From assembly GCA_048264125.1 (NCBI GenBank), contig JBLXDM010000009.1, positions 1 to 64,000 of the forward strand: DNA of 64,000 bases, written 5' to 3'. Below are positions 17,701 through 25,842 of this stretch, piece by piece. Source of the stretch: M1-B18 sp048264125. Its GTDB lineage: Bacteria; Bacillota; Clostridia; Peptostreptococcales; Natronincolaceae. Every line of letters begins with the position of its first letter. Position 1 is the first letter of the stretch. Under the pieces are notes generated by a model. That model was not told where the DNA came from and made no database searches. It saw only the letters and a list, made by a program, of their open reading frames with translations. The translations under genes and the position numbers were made by a program.

Positions 17701-18245
17701 TCCATAATGCCGTGATCCTGCAGCTCAATATAAAAATTTCCCTCTCCGAAAATCTCCTGCAGCATAAGGGCTGTCGCCTTGGCCTGCTGATATTGTCCTG
17801 CCAGCAGCTGCTGCTGTATATCACCTGCCAAACAGCCGCTTAGGGCTATAATTCCCTTGCTATGCTTTTTAATTTCCTCGTAGTCCACCCTTGGCTTATA
17901 ATAAAAGCCCTCTATATATCCCTTGGACACCAGCTTTATTAGGTTTTGATAGCCCTCGTTGCTTTCAGCCAGCAGCACCAAATGTCCTTGGCTTTTATCC
18001 TTTACGGGGTCCTTGTCCCTAAGGCCTCTGGCTGCAGTATATACCTCACAGCCTATGATGGGCTTTATATTTTTCTTTTTTGCCGCTTTATAAAATTCTA
18101 TAACTCCAAACATAGAGCCGTGGTCAGTAATGGCGATTGCATCCATTCCCAGTGACTTAACCCGTTCCATTGTCTTTGCGATGGTTGCGAAGCCATCCAA
18201 TAGGCTATATTCCGTATGTACATGCAAATGAACGAAGCCTGCCAT
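14781..18245 (-). CDS. dnaE: DNA polymerase III alpha subunit, DnaE type
   Basis: A 1154-residue replicative polymerase subunit. An N-terminal PHP domain (FVHLHVHTEYSLLDG, ITDHGSM) is followed by the catalytic palm with GPGRGSAAGS and PDIDIDF (~400), where the aspartates bind Mg. Then come the fingers, helix-hairpin-helix motifs and a C-terminal OB fold (VRVGGIIVD, ~1010). There is no DnaQ-like exonuclease insert, so this is DnaE rather than PolC; Firmicutes carry both. The ATG at 18245, with GGGGTGA 5 bases before it, is preferred over the GTG three codons upstream. The 3' end overlaps the convergent PgpA-like gene by 14 bases. Confidence 0.95.
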   Translation of the reverse strand: MAGFVHLHVHTEYSLLDGFATIAKTMERVKSLGMDAIAITDHGSMFGVIEFYKAAKKKNIKPIIGCEVYTAARGLRDKDPVKDKSQGHLVLLAESNEGYQNLIKLVSKGYIEGFYYKPRVDYEEIKKHSKGIIALSGCLAGDIQQQLLAGQYQQAKATALMLQEIFGEGNFYIELQDHGIMEQRQVNPQLVKLSRETGIPLVATNDCHYVDREDSDAHDILLCIQTGKILEDKDRLKFPNDQFYMKTQEEMEALFPYAEEAISNTVKIAERCNVEFDFNTIHLPQYKAPEGEDVNGYLRRLCMEGLINRYGEAAEELKERLEYELGTIEKMGYTEYFLIVWDFIKYAKDNSIAVGPGRGSAAGSIVAYTLGITDIDPIKYHLIFERFLNPERISMPDIDIDFCYERREEVIDYVKAKYGEEKVAQIITFGTMAARAAIRDVGRVVNMPYNEVDQIAKQVPFAIGMTINKALEMNPVLKGMYNGDDDAKYLLDMARKLEGMPRHASTHAAGVVIAKKALDDHVPLYMHDNSMTTQFTMGALEELGLLKMDFLGLRTLTVIRDALELIQQEHGVHIDFSAMDYEDINVYELISKGDTLGVFQLESAGMIQFMKELKPNCFEDIIAGISLYRPGPMDSIPKYIEYKNNPHKIKYKHQLLEPILNVTYGCMVYQEQVMRVVRDLAGYSYGRSDLVRRAMSKKKMDVMEEERSYFIHGKLDDKGEIELPGCVRNGVPVKIANEIYDEMIDFANYAFNKSHAAAYAVLAYQTAYLKSYYPVEFMAALMTSIMGNTSKVAQYIQDCKRLGIEVLQPDINKSFGKFTVDDGRIRFGLAAVKNVGWNMILSIVRARQEKGPFNSFNDFCAKTDSKDLNKRAVESLIKCGAFDCMKAYRAQLLAIYDKVMEGVNHNRRRNIEGQLGLFDIAEDSASLMLEDTLPNIKEFSEKLRLSMEKEVLGLYVSGHPLSEFEGELKRYVTAYSHDFMINEESEEIKLRDGDRVRVGGIIVDKITKTTKNNQMMAFITIEDLYGTVECIIFPQTFTRHSGLLEKDTAILLEGTVNMKEEENTKLLVNSIRPLVKEQTNAISISIKNDSDLALVEKIKPTLRQYPGNVPVYILLQHRKKKLRAERDLWIRLNDELIDNLKGVFGEENVSVNQY

Positions 18246-18314
18246 TTTTCTCACCCCTTTTTTCCAGTGCTCTTTATATAACTATATCAACTGCATGTAT
18301 AATTCTCAAGGGCT

Positions 18315-18920
18315 TTAAAATTCCTTCAAGTGGTTATTATCGTCAATAGCCTCTACTAGCCTCTGATAGCTCTCCATAGAGTCGATATCCTCCAGTATGG
18401 CTATATCATCCATAGCAACAAAGGCAGTCCTCTCCTTCGAGGCTGCGATTATACTTCTGCCGCCCTCATCACCCTCGATCCTTAAAAGCGCTTCTTTGAA
18501 GGAGGCATCAAATAAAACAGGGCTTGTATTTTTGCCCTCATAGGTGGGTACCACAATCAGTGATTTCCCTTCACGATGGACCTCAATAAGCCTGTCTATA
18601 ATCTCCGGCTTGAGAAAGGGCTGATCCCCCACCATAAATAAATATGCCCCCGTTTCCTGCTTAGCTGCCTTTATTCCTGATTTCATGGCCTCGCTTTGGC
18701 CCAGGTGGGCATTGGGATTGTATACCGCCTTTATGCCATGCTTGTCCGCCAGTAGCTTTACCTCTGGCCTGCGGTATACCAGTATTACCTCCCCGAGGCC
18801 CGATGCCTTTGCTGCCTTTATCACAGCCTCCACCATCGGATCCTCACCTATTTTTATCAGCAGCTTTTCCTGCTGCATACGTCTCGAAAAGCCGGAGGCC
18901 ATTATGATTCCGCTAATCAA
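18315..18920 (-). CDS. mocA: Molybdenum cofactor cytidylyltransferase-like nucleotidyltransferase
   Basis: A 201-residue NTP transferase. The N-terminus GIIMASGFSRRM with K19 is the nucleotide-binding loop, and MVGDQPFL (~95) carries the metal-binding Asp. MocA joins CMP to molybdopterin to make the cytosine dinucleotide cofactor of xanthine dehydrogenase-type hydroxylases. It overlaps the yqeC stop by 8 bases, so the two are translationally coupled; this pairing is typical of selenium-dependent molybdenum hydroxylase maturation. No such hydroxylase gene lies in the window. MobA-like activity cannot be excluded. Confidence 0.8.
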   Translation of the reverse strand: MISGIIMASGFSRRMQQEKLLIKIGEDPMVEAVIKAAKASGLGEVILVYRRPEVKLLADKHGIKAVYNPNAHLGQSEAMKSGIKAAKQETGAYLFMVGDQPFLKPEIIDRLIEVHREGKSLIVVPTYEGKNTSPVLFDASFKEALLRIEGDEGGRSIIAASKERTAFVAMDDIAILEDIDSMESYQRLVEAIDDNNHLKEF

Positions 18921-19677
18921 TGATATCCCTCCATTTGCTGATGCTGCTTTTATTATAGGAGGTGATTAATATTTCCCTCAGGTGCGCTTCAAGCCCCTCC
19001 AGGGCCTTAAGCTCCTTTAGTTGATTTTCTCCAAGCAAATCCAGCTTATTTAAAATCAAATATCTGTCGGCACCGATGGGTGTACCCTTAAAAAGCCCCT
19101 GCTGATGTAGTATTAGGGCCTTTAGGGTCTCGCCGTCTATGACAGCATCCAGCTGTGACCCCACTACTTCGGCAAATAGCTGTGGTCTATGGACCAGCTC
19201 CTGGGTTATTCTGCCTCCAAGGGCCTCCAGACCTATAAGTCCAATGACGTCGCCGGTCATCTGAGGTATTACAGGCTCATGCTCTGCTGGAGCCTTAAGG
19301 GGCCTTTTCTTGGCTCCGTCTGCTTCAATTAGAATCACATCATAGCTTCCTTGGAGATGCAGAAAATTCACCATGGCACTATCTATTCCCAGCAGCTTAC
19401 CTTCCTCATTGACGCCTCTCCCGACAACAGTAATTCCGAGCCCTCCATTCGGATGATCCTCACTGAGAACTGCCCTGTCCTCTGTTAGTATCAATCTATC
19501 ATATTGTTGTGTCTCCGGCTTATATATTGCAGTTGTGGTGGTAACCAATACCGATTTTCCAGCCTCTTTGTATTCCGAAGCCAGCTTAAAGAGGGTAGTG
19601 GTTTTTCCACCGCCCCCCACCAGAGCAATCAGTCTTCTCTTATTTAGCCTCAACCCCAGAGCATCTTTTAGCAGCAT
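18913..19677 (-). CDS. yqeC: Selenium-dependent hydroxylase accessory protein YqeC
   Basis: A 254-residue P-loop protein. The Walker A motif GGGGKTT is at about 19-25, preceded by a beta strand LIALV; VLVTTTTAIYKPE and EADGAKKRPLKAP are typical of the YqeC family. The family is found beside genes of selenium-dependent xanthine/purine hydroxylases and is proposed to help load selenium or cofactor; the biochemistry is not settled. It is coupled to mocA downstream. With the selenocysteine formate dehydrogenase at 60.7 kb it points to a selenium-using organism. Confidence 0.82.
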   Translation of the reverse strand: MLLKDALGLRLNKRRLIALVGGGGKTTTLFKLASEYKEAGKSVLVTTTTAIYKPETQQYDRLILTEDRAVLSEDHPNGGLGITVVGRGVNEEGKLLGIDSAMVNFLHLQGSYDVILIEADGAKKRPLKAPAEHEPVIPQMTGDVIGLIGLEALGGRITQELVHRPQLFAEVVGSQLDAVIDGETLKALILHQQGLFKGTPIGADRYLILNKLDLLGENQLKELKALEGLEAHLREILITSYNKSSISKWRDIID

Positions 19678-19761
19678 ACCCCATTACCTCAATCCCTTTA
19701 GATTTAATATGCTTATATTATATAGTTTTTGTCTACAGTATTCAAACCCTTTGAATTTAAT

Positions 19762-19793
19762 AAAAAAGGAGAAGTAGCATCTACTCCTCCGAC
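19762..19793 (-). terminator. Terminator after the PrcB-like gene
   Basis: GGAGGAGTAG and CTACTTCTCC pair around a 3-base loop on the minus strand, followed by TTTTTTATT. Confidence 0.85.
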
Positions 19794-19806
19794 AATAAAC
19801 AGTTTG

Positions 19807-20106
19807 CTATTCATCCAACAGGGTCACACTGCAGGCCTCCATTACGGCCTCGACCTCACCTTCCCAGCTATCGGATGGATAAGTAATCGCCTGCTTGTAG
19901 ATGCCATCCTCGTCGGGATAATCCTTGCTATACAGCACCTTTAACTCGCCGTTAAGCATCCTTACTTCCTTTATTTTTATCCTATAGCCGGAATTGGGTT
20001 TTTCACCCCAAAAGACCGTAACCTTCACCTTATTGCCCGAAAGCTTTGACAACTGGTAGGTTACCTCCGGATTATCATATTCCCTTTTATCTAAATACTT
20101 GTACAT
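19807..20106 (-). CDS. PrcB C-terminal-domain-like protein
   Basis: A 99-residue protein with the beta-rich pattern of the PrcB_C domain: VTVFWGEKPNSGYRIKIKEV is the recognisable core (family consensus G-x-K-P-T-G-G-Y-x-I). PrcB is part of a surface protease complex of Treponema; stand-alone versions in clostridia have unknown function. There is no signal peptide, so it is probably cytoplasmic or peripheral. GGGGGGATGAGG precedes the ATG. It is a single gene with its own terminator. Confidence 0.65.
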   Translation of the reverse strand: MYKYLDKREYDNPEVTYQLSKLSGNKVKVTVFWGEKPNSGYRIKIKEVRMLNGELKVLYSKDYPDEDGIYKQAITYPSDSWEGEVEAVMEACSVTLLDE

Positions 20107-20404
20107 GCCTCATCCCCCCTTTAATTTTACATGCTTAGCTCTGTCTCAGCAGAAATTATATGATATATGATGTAATATTATATTTTAAGAACTTTACAAA
20201 CCTCAGCCGGCTAATCGTCAACAGCAGCCTTTCATTTGTGGACATCAACCAATATCAGCAGACCATTTTCCATTTTATCTGTCCCTTCAATTCATTATAT
20301 GTCAATTAGGCAATATATAACATTAATTTCATAAAAAAATTTTCAAAATTAGGTATTTGTCCGAAGAAAAGTAACAATCCACCATGCCATCTTAACAACC
20401 ACCC
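20107..20404. other. gene-free stretch
   Basis: AT-rich DNA between the DUF1292 gene (terminator at 20440-20467) and the PrcB-like gene. It should hold nothing more than the terminator region and the hairpin at 20405-20439. No gene is seen. Confidence 0.5.
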
Positions 20405-20439
20405 ATTTCATAGGAAATAAACGAACTTTCCTATGAAAT
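20405..20439. repeat. 13-bp perfect inverted repeat
   Basis: ATTTCATAGGAAA (20405-20417) and TTTCCTATGAAAT (20427-20439) are perfect inverted copies around a 9-base loop, directly behind the DUF1292 terminator. It may be a second hairpin in the 3' region or an insertion footprint. Confidence 0.6.
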
Positions 20440-20467
20440 AAAAAAAGCCCAGGTCTACAGCCTGAGC
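20440..20467 (-). terminator. Terminator after the DUF1292 gene
   Basis: GCTCAGG and CCTGGGC form a 7-bp stem on the minus strand followed by seven T residues. Confidence 0.85.
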
Positions 20468-20473
20468 TAATTC

Positions 20474-20800
20474 TTATTCCTCTATATCTTCTTCGTCATC
20501 ATGGTCTTCAAAATCTACGGATTCTAGGAAGATCTTTGAAACTGCATCAAATTCCTCATCATCCTCGATATTTAACAATTGTACTCCGGCTTCATCCTCC
20601 TTGTACTGGTACAGGAAGACCTCCTCCTCACCCTCAGGAACGATGGCGATATATTCCTTGTCCCCTACAGCAAACATATCTACAACTAGGCAAGCAACCT
20701 CCTTGCCGTCATCCATTGTAACATGTATCACTTTTTGCTCCTCATGGTCGTGGTCATGATGATCATGTCCGCAGCCGCAGCCGTGTTCGTGATTGCTCAT
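20474..20800 (-). CDS. DUF1292 protein with histidine-rich N-terminus
   Basis: A 108-residue, very acidic protein of the DUF1292 family (YrzB-like; core ITMDDGKE ... EEVFLYQY and a C-terminal acidic stretch). The family is common in Firmicutes and its function is unknown. Unusual here is the start, residues 4-20: His- and Cys-rich (HEHGCGCGHDHHDHDHE), a likely metal-binding tail for nickel, zinc or copper. AGGAGAAGAT precedes the ATG. It is a single gene with a strong terminator. Confidence 0.85.
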   Translation of the reverse strand: MSNHEHGCGCGHDHHDHDHEEQKVIHVTMDDGKEVACLVVDMFAVGDKEYIAIVPEGEEEVFLYQYKEDEAGVQLLNIEDDEEFDAVSKIFLESVDFEDHDDEEDIEE

Positions 20801-20837
20801 ATTATCTTCTCCTTTATATGTAAATTTTATTGCAAGC

Positions 20838-23800
20838 TTAATTGACAGCCCTTTTTTGTAGAAGCTTTAAAATTTCCACCTCATAGCTCTCCTTAACCCT
20901 ACTTAATAATTCTATACCATTTTTACAATAGACTGCAATGTTTTCCGACAAATAATCCTTAAAGAAATTATTCAAGGCCCTATTATCATTCATTCTTGCC
21001 TTAATGTCCGCTTTTATTCTATAAGTCAGGCCTATCTCATAGGGACTTTTCAGCCGCCTGCTGAGCTCCTCCGCTCGTTTCAGACAATTATGGGCCTCTG
21101 TATACTCTCCGTCCCCGATCAATAGCAAAGCCATATAGGCCTCTGCTACGGAGCGACCCCACACGATATCATACTGATTATATTGGGTCAAGGCCTTACG
21201 GAAATATTGCTTTGCTCCCTCATAGTCTCCCATTTCAAAGGCAGTTCTACCGGCATTGGTGTTAAATATCGTCAGGCCCCGCAGAAAGCCCTTTTGCCTG
21301 CATATGCTTATGGCCTCATCATAATAGCTCAAGGCCCTTGAGAACCTCATGCTATATCTTCTGATTTCACCTAAATAATTATAAATGGCTGCTATGTTGG
21401 AGGCATATTTGTCCTCCTGCCGGTTTAGCCCCATAAATATATTCAGGGCCTGCTTTAAAAGCTCCTCCGCCTCGCTATATTCCCCCATCATAATCCTGCT
21501 GACCCCCTGAAGCCTTAGCAGAAAGCCAAATTCCCTCTGATAGCCCTTCTCTCTTGCTATAGCAAAGCTCTTGTCGACATATTCCTTTATCAGCTCCACG
21601 TTGTGGGTTTGAATGCTGTAGTAGATCATCTGTCTATAGGCCTTCAGCAGATAATAGTCCTCCTGTTGAGCTATCGAGGCCTCAATCAGCCTTGTGATAA
21701 CCTCCACCCCGGAGTCATATTCCCCCTCCTTGATATGGTATCTGCCCTTGATCAGATAGTAGTGCAGCTCCAGGGGCCTTAGCTCCTCCCTTTGGACTTT
21801 ACTGCTTTTGATCCTTTTAATCAGAACCTCTGCCTCCTGTATATACGCCAATGCCTGCTCCTTTGGCAAGTACAAGCTCTTCTCCTTCAGGCGGGGATTA
21901 TCCACCAGCACCGGGAAGAGCTCATGGGTGTAATCTAAATAAAGATCGGCATTTCTGATATGGTACTTCAAAGCTGCTATATAATTCCCGCCATTAGAAA
22001 AGTGATAGATCAGCCGTGGATATATCCAATAATCACTGGCCTCATGCTTAAGCTGCTGCTCCAGCAATAGCCCCGCCTTATTATGGAGTATTCGCCTCAT
22101 GGCCGCCGCCTGCTGATGATAAATAAACTCCCGAAGCTTTTGGTGGGTAAAGCTGTAGTAGATCCCCTCCCCCTCAGGCCTTTCCTCGATTATCCTCTTG
22201 TTGGTCAGCTCCTCCATATAACGGATTATTTCCAGCTCATCCTTCTGCAGTATTTCCGTAAGGAGGGCTAGGGAGATATTATCAAAAAATATAGATATTA
22301 TATTCAGCAGCTTCCTTGCCTCCTGTGACAATCCCAGAAATCTGCTTTTTAATACCTCCTGCATGGTGCTGGACATTTCCTTGCGGTTTCTTCTTCCCTT
22401 AACTGCATTGACATACTCAGCTAAAAAGAAGCTGTTTCCCTCCGTCTCCCTATAGATATATGCGATTGCTTCATCTGTAAATTTATATTTAGGCAAAGCC
22501 CCGGTGACATACTCTCGGACCTCTGCTATATGAAATCTTCTAAGCTCCAGCCTTTCCATCAGATCGTGCTTATGAAGGGCTGCCATTGTATTGTCCAGCC
22601 TTTCGTTGTATTCATCCCTACAGGTGGCCACCACGAGACAGCCATTGCTTTCCTGATGAAGGATAATGCAATTCAGCAGAGACAGGCTGGTTTTATCCAT
22701 CCAATTGATATCCTCGAATACGATGAGCACCTTTTTTATCTCACCCAAACGCTTAAAAAGGCCCAATAAAACCTCCTCCACCAGCTGATACTGTATCGGC
22801 TCCATGCGGTCAATAATCCCCCCGGCCTCCACGCCTTCAAAGGCAAAGACAGGAGAAATATAGGCCAAAATGCTGCGCCAGCTGCTGGGGATATGGATTG
22901 TCCCATGGTTGATAAGCTCCGCCAGCTTAATAAAAATGCTATTCCAGGGCCTTAGATAAAAGCTCTCCTCCGCCTGATAGCAGCTGGACTGAAATATATA
23001 AAGGGGCTGGGTCCCAAGCTCACTCAAAAAATGCTCCTTCAGCAGGGTTTTTCCTATACCAGCCTCACCAAAAATAAATAATGCTTTGTAATCGCCGCCA
23101 TTTATAAAGCTGTTGTAATGACTTCTAAGTCGCATAAGCTCATCATTTCTTCCAAATAATCGGTCAGGGCTCTGCTGTCCGGATTGCGCCTCCAAAAGGC
23201 TTCTTTGCTTCAGCAGCTCTCTATGTAGCGCCTGAGCTTCATTATCCGGCTGTATCCCCAGCTCTCTTTCCAATATTTCAGCCAGTCTTTTATAATACTC
23301 TAGGCCCTTGTTAAAGGCACCGACAGCTATACAGCCCTTCAGCAGGATTTTGTGGGCTCTTTCGTCATAGGGGTCCACAGCAATCAAAAGCCTGGATAAG
23401 GGCTCAATCTCCTCTATTTTATTTTCCTTTGCAGCCTCCTCCAGCCGTTTATAGAGCATTGAGGTATAGCTGCTTTTATAATCCTCACGGGCTGCCTGTA
23501 GCCACTCCTCAAGCTCTTGACAGGCCTTTACATAAAAGCCCTGCAAAAACTCTCCCGTATAGGCTGTAATACTGTCCTTATTGCCCTTTAAGAAATGATA
23601 CAAATCGCAATCTATATTGATTTCTGGGTTCAGCATAACAATGGATTTACGAGGGGTCAGCAGAATATCTCCATTGAAGGCCCTACGGATATTGTATAGG
23701 GCATTTCTCAGATTTTTCTTAGCCGTCTCCTCCTCCTCTTCACTCCATAGCAAATAGACCAGCTGATCCCTGCTGGCCTGCTTCTTCACCAATAGATAAT

Positions 23801-23897
23801 AAAACAGAGCCTCGGCCTTTTTAGTCCTGAAGCTTAGGGTCTTCCCATTGACATTTACCGTGGGAGTGCTGAAGAGTCTTACTGATATGCTATCCAT
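20838..23897 (-). CDS. Large BTAD/AAA-ATPase/TPR transcriptional regulator
   Basis: A 1019-residue signal-transducing regulator. Residues 1-90 form an OmpR-like winged helix (VRLFSTPTVNVNG ... LVYLLWSEE), followed by a bacterial transcriptional activator domain (~95-230, RLLIAVDPYDERAHK). Next is a STAND/AAA ATPase with Walker A GEAGIGKT at 277-284 and Walker B in VLIVFEDINWMD, and then TPR repeats (~650-1000). The build is that of SARP/MalT-type activators that sense a ligand through ATPase and TPR parts. The ATG at 23897 follows GAGGTGAT. It lies just beyond the potABCD terminator in the same direction, so it may control polyamine uptake; that is only positional inference. Confidence 0.82.
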   Translation of the reverse strand: MDSISVRLFSTPTVNVNGKTLSFRTKKAEALFYYLLVKKQASRDQLVYLLWSEEEEETAKKNLRNALYNIRRAFNGDILLTPRKSIVMLNPEINIDCDLYHFLKGNKDSITAYTGEFLQGFYVKACQELEEWLQAAREDYKSSYTSMLYKRLEEAAKENKIEEIEPLSRLLIAVDPYDERAHKILLKGCIAVGAFNKGLEYYKRLAEILERELGIQPDNEAQALHRELLKQRSLLEAQSGQQSPDRLFGRNDELMRLRSHYNSFINGGDYKALFIFGEAGIGKTLLKEHFLSELGTQPLYIFQSSCYQAEESFYLRPWNSIFIKLAELINHGTIHIPSSWRSILAYISPVFAFEGVEAGGIIDRMEPIQYQLVEEVLLGLFKRLGEIKKVLIVFEDINWMDKTSLSLLNCIILHQESNGCLVVATCRDEYNERLDNTMAALHKHDLMERLELRRFHIAEVREYVTGALPKYKFTDEAIAYIYRETEGNSFFLAEYVNAVKGRRNRKEMSSTMQEVLKSRFLGLSQEARKLLNIISIFFDNISLALLTEILQKDELEIIRYMEELTNKRIIEERPEGEGIYYSFTHQKLREFIYHQQAAAMRRILHNKAGLLLEQQLKHEASDYWIYPRLIYHFSNGGNYIAALKYHIRNADLYLDYTHELFPVLVDNPRLKEKSLYLPKEQALAYIQEAEVLIKRIKSSKVQREELRPLELHYYLIKGRYHIKEGEYDSGVEVITRLIEASIAQQEDYYLLKAYRQMIYYSIQTHNVELIKEYVDKSFAIAREKGYQREFGFLLRLQGVSRIMMGEYSEAEELLKQALNIFMGLNRQEDKYASNIAAIYNYLGEIRRYSMRFSRALSYYDEAISICRQKGFLRGLTIFNTNAGRTAFEMGDYEGAKQYFRKALTQYNQYDIVWGRSVAEAYMALLLIGDGEYTEAHNCLKRAEELSRRLKSPYEIGLTYRIKADIKARMNDNRALNNFFKDYLSENIAVYCKNGIELLSRVKESYEVEILKLLQKRAVN

Positions 23898-23992
23898 GGC
23901 AGCATCACCTCTAAATATTGACATTACTTTCATTATACAGTAATGGAAAGGAAATTTGAAGGATGGATGGGTTTCAACTGACTACCAACTAA

Positions 23993-24023
23993 AAAAGCCA
24001 GGGTAAGCTTTCTGCTCCCTGGC
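23993..24023 (-). terminator. Terminator of the potABCD operon
   Basis: GCCAGGG and CCCTGGC form a 7-bp stem on the minus strand followed by TTTTTTA. Confidence 0.85.
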
Positions 24024-24031
24024 TCTTCATC

Positions 24032-25066
24032 TTATTTTGCTTTTACCTCTGTCCAAATTCTATCGTAAATGCTTGCAGAGTCGGATAGGTCTTCAAATAC
24101 TTCACTGTTCTTCAAATCCTCAGCAGAAGGATATGCTGCTTTATCATTTAGCAGCTCTGGCTCCAGCTGATCCTTAGCCTCTGTATGTGGCGTAGAATAT
24201 CCGATATAGTCAGTATTCTTAAAGGCAATGTCTGTTCTGGTCATAAAGTTGATAAACTCCTCTGCCAATTCCTTATTCTTGCTGGTCTTTGGAATTACCA
24301 TAGCATCAAACCATAAATTACTTCCCTCGCCTGGTATTGCATAGGCCAGATCAGGATTTTCCCTCATCATATATACAGCATCTCCGGACCAAACCACCGC
24401 TAGGGCAGCCTCACCGGAAATCATTTTATCCTTTACCTCATCGCCTACATAGGCTAAAACCAACGGTTTTTGCTGTATTAAGGCCTCCTTGGCCTCCTCC
24501 AGCTCCTGAGAATCCTTAGTGTTCAGTGAATATCCCAGCTTCTTTAGGGTTATACCGATTGAATCCCTCTGGCTGTCCAGCATAAGTATTTGCTTGCTGT
24601 ATTTTTCATTCCACAGAATATCCCAGCTATCTACAGTGTCATCCACCATAGTCTTATTATATAAAATCCCCACCGTTCCCCACATATAAGGGACTGAATA
24701 CTCATTGTTAGGGTCATATCCAAGGCCTCTAAACTGCTCATCAATATACTCATAATTAGGTATATTATCAAAGCTTATCTTGTGCAGAAGGTCCTCGTCA
24801 ATCATCCTTTTAATCATATAATCCGATGGAAATGCAACGTCGTAATTTCCGCCTCCGGCGTTAATTTTTACATACATGTCCTCGTTGGTGGCAAATTCGT
24901 CATAAACTACTCTTACATCAAATTCCTCTTCAAACTCACTGATAACATCCTCGTCGATATAGTCCCCCCAGTTGTACACAGTAAGTGTCGTTTTGCTGCT
25001 GCCACACCCTGACAGTATTGTTACTGCCACCAGAAGAAATAAAACAAGCTTTACTAATTTTTTCAA
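24032..25066 (-). CDS. potD: Spermidine/putrescine ABC transporter substrate-binding lipoprotein
   Basis: A 344-residue periplasmic-type binding protein that captures polyamines for import. The signal peptide ends in a lipobox (ILSG-C21), so it is anchored to the outer face of the membrane by lipid. The mature start LTVYNWGDYIDEDVISEFEEEF is diagnostic for PotD/PotF, and NAGGGNYDVAFPSDYM and YVPYMWGT-like segments follow. It is last in potABCD and overlaps potC by 4 bases (ATGA). Spermidine versus putrescine preference cannot be told. Confidence 0.92.
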   Translation of the reverse strand: MKKLVKLVLFLLVAVTILSGCGSSKTTLTVYNWGDYIDEDVISEFEEEFDVRVVYDEFATNEDMYVKINAGGGNYDVAFPSDYMIKRMIDEDLLHKISFDNIPNYEYIDEQFRGLGYDPNNEYSVPYMWGTVGILYNKTMVDDTVDSWDILWNEKYSKQILMLDSQRDSIGITLKKLGYSLNTKDSQELEEAKEALIQQKPLVLAYVGDEVKDKMISGEAALAVVWSGDAVYMMRENPDLAYAIPGEGSNLWFDAMVIPKTSKNKELAEEFINFMTRTDIAFKNTDYIGYSTPHTEAKDQLEPELLNDKAAYPSAEDLKNSEVFEDLSDSASIYDRIWTEVKAK

Positions 25067-25842
25067 TTATCTCCCTCCTTTGAATTATCCATTCTTTTAT
25101 TTACTATTATAAGTAAGAAAAGAACGCTTAAAAACATAATTGTTGATAATGCATTTATTTTAGGGTTTATACCCCTTCTTGCCATTGAATAAATGGTGAT
25201 AGATAAATTTGATACCCCTGAGCCGGTTGTGAAAAAGCTGATTACAAAGTCATCGATTGACAGGGTGAAGGCCAATAGCAGCCCCGTGATAATCCCCGGC
25301 TTTATTTCGGGAATTATGATTTTCCTTAAGGCATACATAGGGCTTGCCCCTAAATCCAATGCAGCCTCGTAAAGATGCTTGTTCAGCTGCTTTAGCTTCG
25401 GCATGACCGAAAGTATAACATAGGGTATATTAAAGGTAATATGGGCCAGCAGCAGCGACGTAAAGCCCAGCTGCAGCTTCAGAAATATCAGTAGTAGCAT
25501 AAGGGATATACCTGTAACAATATCTGCATTGAGCACCGGCAAATAGGTCAGATTCATTACAATCCCCTTGTTAAGCCTATTCATATTGAATATCCCTATG
25601 GCGGCGGCAGTACCTATTATAGTTGCAATTATTGAGGACAGCACCGCTATAGCCAAGGTGACATACAAGGCCGACATAATTTGCCTGTCCTGAAACATTT
25701 CAACATACCAGTTCAGTGTAAAGCCATCCCAGCTGCCTCTGGATTTTGAGCTATTAAAGGAAAATATTATGAGCACTACGATTGGCGCATATAGAAAAAG
25801 AAAGATTAAAAAGGTATAGAACCGTTTTATAAATCTTACCAT
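25063..25842 (-). CDS. potC: Spermidine/putrescine ABC transporter permease
   Basis: A 259-residue inner-membrane permease with about six transmembrane segments. The EAA loop is EAALDLGASPMYALRKIIIPEIKPGI (~165-190), which couples to the PotA ATPase. The N-terminus IFSFNSSKS and late LSIDDFVISFFTTG are typical PotC marks. It overlaps potB by 7 bases and potD by 4. Confidence 0.92.
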   Translation of the reverse strand: MVRFIKRFYTFLIFLFLYAPIVVLIIFSFNSSKSRGSWDGFTLNWYVEMFQDRQIMSALYVTLAIAVLSSIIATIIGTAAAIGIFNMNRLNKGIVMNLTYLPVLNADIVTGISLMLLLIFLKLQLGFTSLLLAHITFNIPYVILSVMPKLKQLNKHLYEAALDLGASPMYALRKIIIPEIKPGIITGLLLAFTLSIDDFVISFFTTGSGVSNLSITIYSMARRGINPKINALSTIMFLSVLFLLIIVNKRMDNSKEGDN

